DNA of 64,000 bases from Rhodocollybia butyracea. Lineage: Eukaryota > Basidiomycota > Agaricomycetes > Agaricales > Omphalotaceae. The DNA lies in contig JADNRY010000234.1 in NCBI GenBank assembly GCA_015501585.1, positions 32,378-96,377 on the forward strand, in the 5' to 3' direction. Shown one piece after another: positions 23,268 through 34,883 of this stretch. Both the position numbers and the translations under genes were made by a program. Every line of letters begins with the position of its first letter. The first letter of the stretch is position 1. The notes below the pieces were generated by a model that was not told the origin of the DNA, did no database searches, and was given only the letters and a program-made list of their open reading frames with translations.

Positions 23268-23660
23268 CCTACGTGCCTCGCTTTTCAGGACCCAATCGCT
23301 TGTTTTAATACTTCTTCAGTTTTGTCACACGACTTCATGATTTGAATGCGAACGCGATGGTTCGTGTCGCATTCGCGGCAGTATCTTTTGATGAGGACAA
23401 GTCTTCTCCCGAGCTCTTTGTTCAACGTTGAGCAGCCTAACATTGACAAATTTATCTATATGCATGCTTCGCTGATTCAAAGCTGATTCAAAATGCTAGA
23501 AATCTGAGGACACTACGGTAGTACCATTCTGGGTTTGTAGAGAGGAAAGCTGGTCGAGGCGTAAAGCTGCGTTGAGAAAGTGAAGAAATATCCTAAAGAT
23601 AGGACTGACCTCATCGTTGCCAGGTCGGCACAGTTCCCTAGTTCCCAGAGTAAAAATACA

Positions 23661-24174
23661 GCAGTCCGCGAGTGATCGCCTGTTGCAAAATTGTTTGGTG
23701 CGAGTTACTGTCGCGTTTACCCTCCCTTCGCTCAAGAGTCGACAAGCTGATGATTAGTACTTTAGTAACCCGTTGTCTACAGCGAGAAGGTCTTCGGAAT
23801 CGTATGCATTCGAGGCTCAGTTGAAAGTTCAAGGATATGCTACCGATTGCTTTCGGACTGATGATGTCATTTGAGTCAATACTAATTTACTCAATTAGGA
23901 AACTACTTTTTGTGCTCCTCCCTCCAAGATGCGAGCTCGTGGGATACTGGAACAAATAAGCTGACAGCGGAACCGGACTTGACGGATACCTCCCGTGTCA
24001 GCTATATCCCATGTCAGCGTTAGACCATGGATTTATATAGCTCTTCATCTATCAGATCCTGATATCGCCACACTGACAAGCACCTTATCACCACACTGGC
24101 AAGCGGACAACGACGAGAACCTCATAAGAAGGTTCTACTCGAAGCTAAGCCAACGCCCCACTCTCAAGCCTCGG
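23661..24174. other. Intergenic, divergent upstream region
   Basis: This lies between the minus-strand methyltransferase unit and the plus-strand DUF6534 gene. The frame of the next gene is open upstream to 23995, but homology begins only near 24175. No specific regulatory site was recognised. Confidence 0.4.
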
Positions 24175-26313
24175 ATGCCTGCTTCTCCTACTTTTACTGA
24201 GACCTGGGGCTGTCAAATGATCGCATACATGATTAATACGGCGTAAGCACTGAGTTCTGCAGCGAGAACTTTGAATCACTGATCTCCGTTTACCATCTAG
24301 TCTGTACGGTGTCGCATCGGTAACTTTGTTCTTTCATTCTCAATCTCACGCCAGGATAACACGATAAGAAATCGCTAGCTGTTGATGGGGCAGTACTTTT
24401 ATGGTCATAGTCAGAATGACTCGAAGCGAGTCAGAATCATTGTCAGTGTTCCAACTCATATTTCAAGTACAGTATACCGATTGTATCCCAAAATTCGGTC
24501 ACTAGGTTGGTCTACTGTGGTAAGTTCGATTTACTTTGATGTTTTCAGATTTAATCTCCGTTTTCTAGGACTTTTGGGACAGCGCAGATTGTCTTCCTTA
24601 GCCACCAAGTATACACCGACTACGTTACTCGATTTTCTCAGTTCGAGCTTCTGGACAACATCGTGTTGTGAGTCATTTTGCCCACTGATTGCTCACGAAC
24701 GACCGTTGATATAATTAACATATAAGCTCAGGGATAGTACGTCGTGGTTCCTATGGCCGAGTTTGCCTTTTGACCTTGGTTTTATTCAGGCGCAACTTCT
24801 TGCGGTGGTAAGATCTATTAAACCAACTAGTGTCGAGCAGTATATTTACCACCTGGTAGTACCTTACAGCGTTTACAGCTCAAATGTAAGCTGTTCTTCG
24901 GACAACTGCTTATGTATCGGATCTAATCGGTATTTATAGTTTCTTTGCGCTTCGGATCTGGGCATGTAAGCAATTTTCTGCTGAAAGACGAAACAAAGGA
25001 TATTGATCGAGAAATCAAAAGTGGCGCCAGCTCCAAAGAAAAATCCTCTACACAGGTCCGGTTGTACGGAGCTTTACATCCGTTTGTGTCTGCGAGTACT
25101 GAAAATATCCGTCACAGTTACTACTGGCATTTCTCCAGATTGGTTAGCGACTAGCCTTTCCAACCGAACAAAGTGCTGACAAGCGGACAACACAATAGGA
25201 TTTGGAATAGGTACATTATCTCTAGCTAAAAAATACACATGCCTGTACTAACTTGACCCACCATGAAGCTCAAACAGTACTTTCGTGAGTTTTCCTTTGT
25301 CCTTGGGCTATTTTCGACTCGATCTCATGATTTCCCGGGATTTTAGGATCAAAACAGCCAAATTTTCTCTTCTGTCATCTACGACAGTATGTCTAGTTCA
25401 CCTGGCCGTTTGTGTTACCCCAAGTCCTTATCTTATCTTATCAGAGGATAACCTCCACACAAGCAGGGGCTACTGCCGTGTGTGACGTAACAATAACCAT
25501 AGCTCTTTGGAGCTTGCTGAGCAGAGCAAAGTCTGGAATTCGGAGGTAGGTTTCTACTTTAGGAAACCAGAGACCGCAATTGATAGTTTTATTCCAGGAC
25601 CGATAGTGCTCTCGATAAGTTGATTCTCTACAGCATAAATCGAGGTGCGGCGACAAGGTTAGATTATGTTTATGGCTATTGATCTGTTGGGTGTTTGCTG
25701 AACCTTTCTGTTTCTTTGCAATGAAGCTTTTGTGCCGCAATGAATTTGATTTGTGTGCGTCAAGTCTAGCTCTCGAACTACCATCCTTTCTGAAGTATAA
25801 TGAGACAGTTTGTGTCGCTTCCAGGCACCTTCATCTTGTAAGTGTTTCCACATAATTTGGGTGAGATGTAGCTTATACACAGATGCTTCAGCCTGATTTT
25901 CCTAGATATGAGTTCTCAATGTAAGTGACTTTATAGCTTCAATTACGACAAGGATAACATGCGATTCAAATCAAGTATATCTCATATCTGTCGCTAGCAT
26001 GTAAGTATTCATCTGGTTTCCAGCTAGAACACTTGCACTCAACTTTGTTACTGAGTCTACAGGTTGCTCTCTCGAAAGTCGATACGGGAAAAGATGTCAA
26101 ATCAAATTATAACTGATTCGAGCTTTCCTCTTGAAAGTCTCAGGACCGCTCAAAGTACAGCAATCCACATTGTGAGTGTTGATATACATTTATTCTGTTT
26201 CTGCCCTCATATGTTGGATGTAGCAGCGGGACGTGGTCACTTGGGATGATCATAATCCTGACATGCTTGAGCAAGGGCCTTCCGAGTCAAAAGATAAGCC
26301 ATTGACAAAGTAA
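24175..26313 (+). CDS. DUF6534-type multi-span membrane protein, at least ten introns
   Basis: Very short exons can be threaded. Exon 1 (24175-24242) is 'MPASPTFTETWGCQMIAYMI', followed by 'ALYGVAS', 'MGQYFYGHSQNDSKRVRIIV', 'GTAQIVFLSHQVYTDYVTRF', 'PSLPFDLGFIQAQLLAV' and 'FFALRIWA'. The DUF6534 domain then begins with 'QAGATAVCDVTITIALWSLL' (about 25443) and 'SRAKSGIR', and continues with 'DSALDKLILYSINRGAATR' (about 25600-25656). The end is 'LLSRKSIREKMSNQ' and a last exon reading 'RDVVTWDDHNPDMLEQGPSE', stopping at 26311-26313. The order matches the basidiomycete family with an N-terminal set of spans and C-terminal DUF6534. Function is unknown. Some middle exons are poorly defined, so one or two may be mutated. 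Confidence 0.6.
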
Positions 26314-26639
26314 AACTTAGTCCGAGGGAACCACAATTTCTTGGTAATTTAGATTTCGGGTATTAATAAGACATTGAGTTGGATCTACGTATATTTGCGA
26401 CGAAACAACTTTGACCTGCTAAATTAAATAAGCGCCAATCGGACCTCAACCCACATTGAAACATAAGTATTGGCGTTCCAGTCAGCTCTTCAGGCGCATG
26501 ATCAATCACTTTAGGCCACCTACTAACTCGTTTATAGTCCAGATTCTCTTTCCAGACTCCAAGTCATGACTCCTCAACTTGAGACTTGAGAGTGCACAGG
26601 GGCTCGTGTCTAACTCGCGTCTTGTGAAAGCATCAATAC

Positions 26640-26846
26640 ACAATAAAGCAATGGGAGTGATATATAAATAATAAAGCATATGGATGATTGTAAGAATGAT
26701 AGATAACAGATTGGCGAGTTCATAGACAGTGTACAAGTGAAGGAAACAGTAAAAAGAGGTAAAGCGGGATCTGGAAAAGCGGCAGGTGTGGTTATGTAAC
26801 TGTAAGCGGGAAACATCGGCAGTCCCTATATGCCTGGGGCATGACA
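26640..26846 (-). mobile_element. Degenerate LTR-like repeat end (second copy)
   Basis: This is the partner of the repeat at 130-333. It ends '..cctggggcatgaca' at 26846, so the minus strand starts TGTCATGCCCC. A 'tatataaata' motif lies near 26660. No target duplication was identified, and the outer end is not defined. Confidence 0.4.
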
Positions 26847-27438
26847 ATCTCTATTGTTAGTGATGGTCAGTGATGATCCTTACACTGGTTATGCGGAAGG
26901 AAACATATATCCATGGCCATCTCTGATGCTCATATGTAAAGAGATGTTTACATCCAACTTGGTAAATGATCAAGAGCACTTTGGTTACCCTGGAGAATGG
27001 TCTGGTTAAAGCCAATCGGCAACATAGCAAGTTTTGAAATCCTAATTCCTGGTGGAGTATTGAGCTAGGTTAAGCCTGTATACTTACTGATGAACCTGTC
27101 TTTGCTCATCTGTGGCTGTTCTGTTGTCCTGATACCCGGGATCATCATTTGATTCATCTGAAAAGCTATAAGTAGCAGTAGCAGATGCTCAGTGGATTAC
27201 CCACACTTCTGAGTTGCTTCTTAATTGCCCAGGTGGCCACCGCTCAGTCCTTGCCAGTAATTATACCAAGTCGTATTCCTCAACCCTGATGCAAAAAAAC
27301 CAGGATTTTTTTATTACACCTATCAGATATGTAGAGCAGGTGGTTGAACCACTGGAGATCATAAAAATGGTCAGTACATCTATAAACTTCTTAGAAAATC
27401 ACAGTAAATTTTACTTTTCCAGTTTTCTGTTTTCCTTT
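26847..27438. other. Upstream region of the 7-TM-like gene
   Basis: No gene is supported. The frame of the following gene is open from 27214, but nothing upstream of the ATG at 27439 resembles the family. Confidence 0.4.
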
Positions 27439-28787
27439 ATGGTGTATACTTCTTCTGTTTCTCAAGGAATTAGAGCTTTACTGACAAGAGAGCTCTTTCT
27501 TCAAGGCATTTATACTGTTCTTTTCTGCCTTTATATCTACTTTCAAATCGTTCAACGTTCCACACGCCAAAAGCCAAAGTTTTACATAATCTCCCTCTCT
27601 TTGCTATATGTCCTTATCACTTCTGTCACTATCCTCTATATGACCTCAACATATGAGTCTTTGATCTCAGGAACAATGATTGGCCTTACATTTTCTCCGT
27701 CCTTTCGCCAATTATCTGTGGATCAACATACAAACCCTGACATTCACTATGTTGCATTTCTTGACCAAAAGTAAGCAAATAAACTCCTAATTTCTCCTGT
27801 CATTAACAGCGACTTTGCTAATCACAAGACACTATTTCAATGATCTAGCACATCCATGATGACCATCTACATGATTGCAAAGTACTGTACAATCTAATCA
27901 CTACTGCACTACTGTATATTAACCTATCCCAAAACACCTTTAATTTTGGATGAGTCAATTCAGCTCTGTAGCAGATAGTATACTTGTGAGTAAAGATACC
28001 CACTCTACAATCCATTAGTGTTGCAGGCAACTCATTGGGTTGGTACAGCTCTGCCGTTGCTATCACCTCTGGGAATCAAGAAAGTCTATTATCACTCCAC
28101 CGATCATTCTTTGCGCTCTGAACGCATGTATGCACCAAACATACCCTTTGAATTTAACTAAAATTTTGCAGTGTTCTTTATTGGTGGCTTAATTTTGGAA
28201 ACACAAAAAGAAAGCAATCTGGATCCTCCTTTTCTCTTGGCTAGTGAAAGGAAGAATATATTCGGCATTGCTACAATCTTATCTCTAACATTTGCTCTTG
28301 TCACTATGGCCACGAATGTTCTCCTTACTGCCCTTATAGGTGTGCAACTTAATTTTCAGCTTCCTCTGTTTGATATATAATTGAGCACAGCGGGAAGACT
28401 TTTTTGGCTCATGAAAATGACCAATAAATATTTGGATACCAATTCTCAAATGAATCACCAGAAAATCAAACAAATTCCAATAATCATGTAGGATGAATTA
28501 AACATTGAAAATACCCTAACATAATTTTCCATTTTGATCTAGTATTGAGTCAGGCTGTTTATATCCTGCCACTATAATTGTTGCTACCTGTTTCATAGTC
28601 TCAATCAGTCCTCTGCAACTTGTTCCAATAGTAGCACAAACAATGGTATGAAAGCTTGTTGAGTTAGTACTACTTCGTCTAACAGGACACGCAGGGAATT
28701 GCCCCAACCTTGATCATGGTTCGAGTTGATTTGGGCTTGAGCTTTGAACATGATGGTCCTAGGAAGGTGCACAGTGAGGACGTTTGA
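27439..28787 (+). CDS. Multi-exon membrane protein, 7-TM-like Agaricomycete family (copy 2)
   Basis: The start MVYTSSVSQG is chosen because the family's first span follows shortly. Exon 1 (27439-27770) encodes 'GIYTVLFCLYIYFQIVQ' and 'FYIISLSLLYVLITSVTILY'. Later exons give 'RCYHLWESRKSII' (the conserved YRCYVxW-like loop, about 28050), 'ILSLTFALVTMATNVLLTAL' (exon ending near 28338), 'GCLYPATIIVATCFIVSIS' and a last exon 'GIAPTLIMVRVDLGLS'. It stops at 28785-28787. Introns are short. The C-terminal 'GIAPTLIMVR' is a strong family signature. It shares architecture with the gene at 8906-10303. Function is unknown; seven predicted spans make a receptor or transporter role possible, but unproven. 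Confidence 0.7.
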
Positions 28788-29248
28788 GGCTAGTATCGGT
28801 GGTCTAGCCAGTGATCATGGGTACCAAGGAACAACAGACAATTATATATACATCCTATAGCAGTTCTTGATGATTGTGGGTGGAAGAGCAAAGTTTGCCA
28901 GTCATCCAATTGTAACGCAATAATAGCCTCTTTAGAAACCAAATATCTGAGATTGGGATTCTGGTCATAGGTCTGTGCAAAGGAGTAGTGTTGAAACTAG
29001 ATTACCGCTTATGAGTCATATCTAATCAGTAAAATGAGTCGACCAGATGGACTTTGCTATACAATTGATGAACTGTCAATATATGCTATGTTGAAACTCA
29101 CCCTCAAACACTAGACACAGCCTCTACACAGGTTCATATAGATGTAGTCAATTATGCCATTCACTATAAGTCTTATGATACATAGCTTGTACACTGCCTT
29201 GCAGTACCTATGAACATTACCTATAGAATTACCATATGGACTCCATCT

Positions 29249-29546
29249 TGTTGGAGTAGTACTTCGTACGATCAATATTTCACGCTTTGGCCTTACTATT
29301 CTCGCCTATCATGTCTATCTTTGCTCCATGCTTACACATACATATGAGACTTCGATACTTATATTAGCTAGTTTGTAGTTTTTCCTCCCTCAGTTGTACC
29401 GTTATATGAACAACTGAGGTGAGCTCTCCTTTCTTACTGATACTTTATTTATACTTACGTATTGTACTTTGTAGATTCACGTTCATCTACAGGTATAGTA
29501 TTAGTTGTACCGTTATACGAACAACTGAGATTCACGTTTGTCTACA
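29249..29546 (+). repeat. 5' LTR of copia element 1
   Basis: It starts TGTTGGAGTAG and ends GTCTACA, 298 bp. It contains the imperfect inverted motif 'cagttgtaccgttatatgaacaactg', repeated near 29504-29527. Compared with the 3' LTR it differs at eight positions, all CpG versus TpG or CpA. Confidence 0.92.
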
Positions 29547-29613
29547 GATTATGAGACTCGCTGTGCTACGAGCATCAAAAAAGTAAATCCCAGCCCTTTG
29601 AATACAAGCAATC

Positions 29614-31494
29614 ATGACATCAGGGAATTCTGTCCTGACAGTACCTACATTTCCCAAAGCATCACAGCTATCAGGAAAAGATACATGGCGACCCTTCAAA
29701 AGCCGAGTCCAGCTGAATGTACAGCTGAGAGGTCTACTCGGATATCTGAATGGAACCATTCCTAAACCAACTAGAGATCCATTGCTATTTGTAACAGGTA
29801 CTCAAGCACCTTCCTCTACATCTCCAGACAGCCCATCTCCTTCTCTGGGAGAGTGGTATCAGTGCGAGCGGATGGTTGCATCCATCATATGCTTGAACTG
29901 TACTGACCCTGTCGGTATCGGAATTGACGAAGAAGAAAATGCTCACACTACCTGGCAAAAGCTCATTGCAAAGTATGAAGCTAAGGACAAACAGCGTATT
30001 CATATTGCTGACACCTCTCTACGTACCCACCGGTATCATCCTGATACTTCGACTATGGAAGAACACGAGAAATACATGAAGAACCTCTTGAAGATACTTC
30101 ATAACCTTGGTGGATCCTGTACCCCTACTCCTAGGCGAGAACGACCTATCTGCACTAATCCCGCATGCCCGAGTAAAGTTGGACACACTATTGAGCAATG
30201 TTGGGCTAAAGGCGGAGGAGGAGAAGGCAAAGCTCCCAAGTTCTGGAAGGAAAAGTACGAAGCAAAAGTGAAAGCGTCTAGCGCTGAGACGACTACCCCT
30301 ATTGATGTCTATGGTGGATCAACACAATCTTCAGGTGCACCTTCTCCAAACTACGCAGACTCGGGTACATCAAGAACACCAACCTCTCCATCTGCCCTTG
30401 CGTCAACTGACACTCCCACTAGATTCGCTGATGCCATTCTAGTCAGTGGAAACGGTCAACAAGGGGAGAAGGTAGACATACATGTACCATATCACCCGCT
30501 TGTATCCTGTAACAAATGCACCACATGCAAAGCGGGCAATGTAAAGCTTTATTCACCAAAATCCGTGTACCGTACATTTATTGATTCCGGAGCGACAGAC
30601 CATTGCTGGGTGGAAGGAAATCAATTTGTTGAATACACGGCAGTGAACGAGACAGGTAGCAGCGCAGTAGCTGGCACCAATTGAGAATTCAATATCCAGG
30701 GAGTGGGGACTGTGGAGTTTGTGACCAGTGTTAACGGACAGAAGAGATTAATCCAACTTCGGAACGTGAAACACATGCCGAAGTTTGGACACAATCTCAT
30801 TTCCTTGATAACACTGGACAGGCTAGGATACGTGGGCAACTGGGGGAACAACTCTATCACAGTAAACTCGAAAACTGGCGGTACCATGATGGTTGGGTAT
30901 GGCAAAGGAAGGATGTACGAGGTCACTGTGCAAGACAATGTCAGTATCCACTCAGCACGTTCACATGGAAAACCGGCCAACATACTCACTTGGCACCGGC
31001 GACTAGGCCATGTTTCTATTCCGCGAATCCTCCAGATGTCAAATAAAAATCTTGTGGATGGTTTGGTTATAACATCCAAAGAGGTCTTTGGGTTGTGCAA
31101 ACTGTGTCTATATGGGAAAGCAACACGGCGACCTTTTGACGAGGTATTGGAGCATGAGACGGAAGTTCTACAAAGAGTGCATGTTGACCTTTTCGGACCA
31201 ACTAGAACACAGAGTAAAGGAGGATTGCCTTACCTGATGCTATGTACCGACAGTTGGTCAACAATGAAGATCCCATCTTTCCTGTCCAACAAAAGGGCAG
31301 AAACTACGTTGGATTCATTCCACCGCTTTCGTCTGAAAGCAGAGAATCAAACAGGTCAAACTCTTCAGACTATTTGGATTGACAGCGGAAGAGAACTCGA
31401 TAACAAACTTATGGAGGAATACTGCGCACAGCTTGGTATCTCCATCAAGAAAGTTCCTCCTTATTTGTCGGCCGCTAATGCAAAAATTTCTTGA
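29614..31494 (+). pseudogene. copia 1 gag, protease and N-terminal integrase
   Basis: Gag starts MTSGNSVLTVPTFPK. A zinc-knuckle-like motif 'CTNPACPSKVGHTIEQCW' lies near 30151, and the protease motif 'FIDSGATDHCW' near 30580. A stop follows at 30682-30684. The frame then continues through the integrase zinc-binding region ('WHRRLGHVSIPRI' and 'CKLCLYGKATRRPF') and the start of the catalytic core ('VHVDLFGPTRTQSKGG', 'IDSGREL'). It breaks near 31485-31510, where the rest of the integrase is deleted and a linker fragment follows. Confidence 0.85.
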
Positions 31495-31743
31495 GTTGAG
31501 GGATGTGAAGTTTGAAGAAGGGGTTACAAAGAGAACTCAACCACCGCCAGCTGATTCCGATCAGATCGTGGCTCTGCCGTACGGAGTTACCGACGTCGAC
31601 AACACCCCTGATCAAGATCAGGTTCGGTCCGAGCCATAAACTCAGGAACGGTCTCCTACAACATCTCCTGCTCCCTCAAGTCCATCACTACCACCGCTGA
31701 CGCCATCCCCACCGCCGCCTTCACCATCTCCACCACCGTTACG

Positions 31744-32438
31744 TTGGGAACAAGGATCCGGAAGCCGACAACTAGGTTGCTAGAGTCCGAAGCTTATAAG
31801 GGCAGGGTAGATGAAGCAAGAGAAACTGACACACCGTGGGCATCGGAAGTCTTGACAGATGACAACCCTTTGGCACTGATTGTACAAAATCCTTGGGCAT
31901 TTGCTTCTGCTGGTTCGGAATACTGGGTTCCTGATTCTTATAAGCAAGCAATAAAGCAGCCAGACCTGTGGTCAGCCCCCATGAAAGCTGAGTATGACTT
32001 GCTTCTGGAGAAAGGAGTCTGGGACTTGGTGGATTTACCGGATGGAGCAAACCTGACAGGTGGCAGATGGACCTTTGCGATTAAATGGGGTGAAAACGGC
32101 GAGGTAATATGCCGTAATGCGAGGTATGTGGCTCAGGGATTCACCCAAATCTTTGGCGTCGACTACAATAAAACATACGGTGCTGTCGCGAGAATGGAAT
32201 CTCTTCATCTGGTCTTGGCAATAATCATCGTTCTGGGTTTGAATCTCTTCCAAGTAGATTTCAAGGGAGCTTTTCTGAATTTGCCTATTGAACATGATGT
32301 TTATATACAGCAGCCAGAAGGTTTTGTGGTACCGGGTCGAGAGCATCAAGTGTGCAAGTTGCGGCGATCAATCTATGGGATGAAACAAGGAAGCCATGAC
32401 TGGCAAGCAACTCTGGCTGCTGGTTATGCTGCTGACGG
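31744..32438 (+). pseudogene. copia 1 reverse transcriptase, 5' part
   Basis: This encodes the start of the copia-type reverse transcriptase: 'GGRWTFAIKWGENGEV', 'ARYVAQGFTQIFGVDYNKTY', 'LNLFQVDFKGAFLNLPIEHD' and 'LRRSIYGMKQGSHDW'. The frame is cut at 32438 by the 1.7-kb insertion. Coding resumes in phase at 34125 with 'YISSRADSC', showing the two pieces were one gene. Confidence 0.88.
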
Positions 32439-34120
32439 TGATAGGGCTAACTATGGGTAGGTGGGCAGAAGGCAAAACAACACCAACACAAACACACAAT
32501 CAGACTTTTGAGTTCTGGGGTAATTCAAGATTGATCAATGGACTCTATTGCACAAAATGCTCTATAGTCTCTGGGGTTCTCTTTGTACTTTAACTATTCC
32601 TTTCAAAACAAGACTCTGGACTTCAAAACTTTCAAACAAGACAAGACTGGGACTTTAACTTTCAATCAATCAACAACAGCAACAACAACAAGCAAAAGCA
32701 CTCTGAATAATTCTGTTCTTTCTTCTGCCAGAAGCACCCTATTACTACAAGCTTGACAGCAAGCTTGTTAACCTGGGGGGGGAGGGATGCCTGCTCTTTC
32801 TGGAGGTCTCCCCTTGATTATATACCCAAGGAAGCCAAGAGTATTGGTAAGGGGAGCATGTGCTCTGCACACGAGGCTGTATGGCATCATATGGTCAATT
32901 CTATTGTGAAATTTTACATCAGACCCGGAAACGGTGAACAAAGACCGCCCCATGAGGTCGTTTCACTCTATTCAGTTCCATTTCGGATCATAGATGTTCA
33001 ATCTCGAGTTCTTGGTATGTTCTTTTTCATTCATTCTTGATTGTCAGTACTTATAGTGACTTATGACTGTAAGTAAGTGTGAACCAGTAGTTCACAGGTT
33101 CTATAAGTGAGGGAGGACTTGAAGAACGATGTATCTCAGCTATTCTCGCTTCGATAATTGTCATCTAAGCCCTGCAACATCAAGTTTCATTCTAATCTTT
33201 GAAATACTGCTCCAAGGGGACAGATCTCAGTTCTATGCTGGAGCATTGGAAAACCACCCGGTATCGGGACGTTGTATCGTATTTCCAACTTGTATAAACT
33301 CGTTTCAAGGGTTCATAAATTTTCTAAGGTCTCTGATTGATGGGCATTGAAGTATAAGCATATCTATAGAAATATAGGTATGTCTCCTCCTAGTACCTAC
33401 TCAAATCTCGTCTCTATGGTCGGAGGACTCATGGAGTATAATGCGGGAGGGCAGGGGACGTCGACGGGACTTGTTCGGACTCGGTTTGACCCCCACTCTT
33501 GTCCTGTATCCTCATGCTATGCAATTATTTGAAAATGAGGCATTTATCCCAACAACTGATGTAACCATGTTCTGGGACCGGAGAAGTACCCTCGATACCG
33601 GTATTTCGATGCCGTCGGATGCCTATGCACTGCTTTCGTTCGTTCTAGTGCTTCATGGTCTCTGGTACATTTTTATTTCTTGCCCCAGATTGCCCTTTTG
33701 CATGTTCTAAGTTTTATACCCTTAGTAAGGTATTATCATTCTGAGTAAGCATTTCCTATGGAAGGGAAAGCTTGTAATCGAGTGCTAACTAGTGGAACGA
33801 TGTAAGAATCGTCCAAACGGTCCGCAACATCGAAGGTTTCATAGAAAACGGCCTCCTGGTGAGGTAGTTCCAAGTAAATCAGTTATATCAAATTCAGAGT
33901 ATGGGCCGAAATGGCCGATAGTTTGAGATCAATGTTAGGCCGTCGTGCGCGTGAAGCGGTGGCAATACAGGCATTATACGAGCATGTCCGATTTGGGTTT
34001 CAGTGAACACAGCACTGGGAGAAGGTCTCCAAGTGTTGTGAACACTACGTATCATGCAAAGACTGTCTAGTAGTGGGCTTCAAGTCTAGTTTTAGACTCA
34101 AAAAGTCTTGGGGCGTATCA
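32439..34120. mobile_element. 1,682-bp insertion of unknown type inside the copia RT gene
   Basis: The insertion begins TGATAGGGC and ends GCGTATCA, so its termini TGATA and TATCA are inverted. It is flanked by ACGG (32435-32438 and 34121-34124). Removing it with one ACGG rejoins the reverse transcriptase frame exactly. It contains a CA-rich stretch near 32480-32710 with (CAA)n, a short G-run at 32773 and no protein I recognise. TG..CA ends and a 4-bp duplication suggest an LTR-type or non-autonomous element, but no internal LTR pair was found. Confidence 0.7.
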
Positions 34121-34152
34121 ACGGGTACATATCTTCACGCGCAGATTCTTGT

Positions 34153-34873
34153 AGGGTTTGAAGGTCCAATTCAATGGACTGCAAAAAACTGATGAATTGC
34201 ACTGAACTGAACTGCAAAATGAACTGATGATAGATGGACCGGTCCATGATTTAAACCTGGTCCAGTTCATGGTTCATCAAAATCTCAGAAAAAAAGTAAA
34301 CCACAAAGAATCAGTTTAAACCGGTCTAAACCGGTACAGCCACATAGCAAAAATAATTTAGATAAATGAGTATATTTTCTAATGGTCTCAAGCAATAAGC
34401 TAATACAAGACTGGAAAGACTACTCATAACCTATTGAACAGTACCATGCAACAAGTCTGAGAGCCTGACATGATACAATATTGAATACACTATCCATGAT
34501 CTGTTTTAACAGATGACCAATGACTGCCAAACCTGGAAAGCATTTCTGCATGGTAAAAGAGCAGTGTAAGGCAGCCTAGAGCATATATTGAATGTTTTAT
34601 TTTGTTTTATAGTAGTTTTTTACATGGTCTCACTTGTTACATATCTGAATATCTTTCATGCATGTGCAGTTTAAATCAGTTTAAACCGGTCTGCACCAGT
34701 TTAAATTTGCACTGATTTAAACTGCATGAACCAGGATGAATTGGACCAGTGGACCAGTGCAATCAGTGCAGGTCCATGGTTCATACAGATTTAGGTTTTT
34801 TATGGACTGGTCCAATTCATGATTCATTGAATTTTTGGTAAATAAACTGAATTGGATTGGACCTTCAAACCCT
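34153..34873. mobile_element. 721-bp MULE-like MITE with 10-bp duplication
   Basis: The terminal inverted repeats are AGGGTTTGAAGGTCCAAT, perfect over 18 bp and about 23 bp with one mismatch. The 10-bp duplication AGATTCTTGT flanks it (34143-34152 and 34874-34883). Such a length fits Mutator-like elements (8-11 bp). The interior has many short inverted motifs based on AAACCGGT and GGACCAGT and no coding frame. It is inserted in the copia 1 reverse transcriptase gene, only 28 bp from the right end of the other insertion. Confidence 0.85.
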
Positions 34874-34883
34874 AGATTCTTGT

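Larger units (their letters stand above)
19985..23660. repeat. Tandem duplication of a methyltransferase locus (two units)
   Basis: Unit A is about 19985-21915 and unit B about 21957-23660, in direct orientation. Both contain the gene, its upstream region ('gtttgttccat' at the start codon) and its downstream region ('gccttgtccctcggacgcg', 'ctactccgaaa'). The units differ by scattered substitutions and small indels, and unit A has one extra 213-bp block (21577-21789). Intron positions are identical in both copies. This is an old but well-preserved tandem duplication. Confidence 0.85.
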
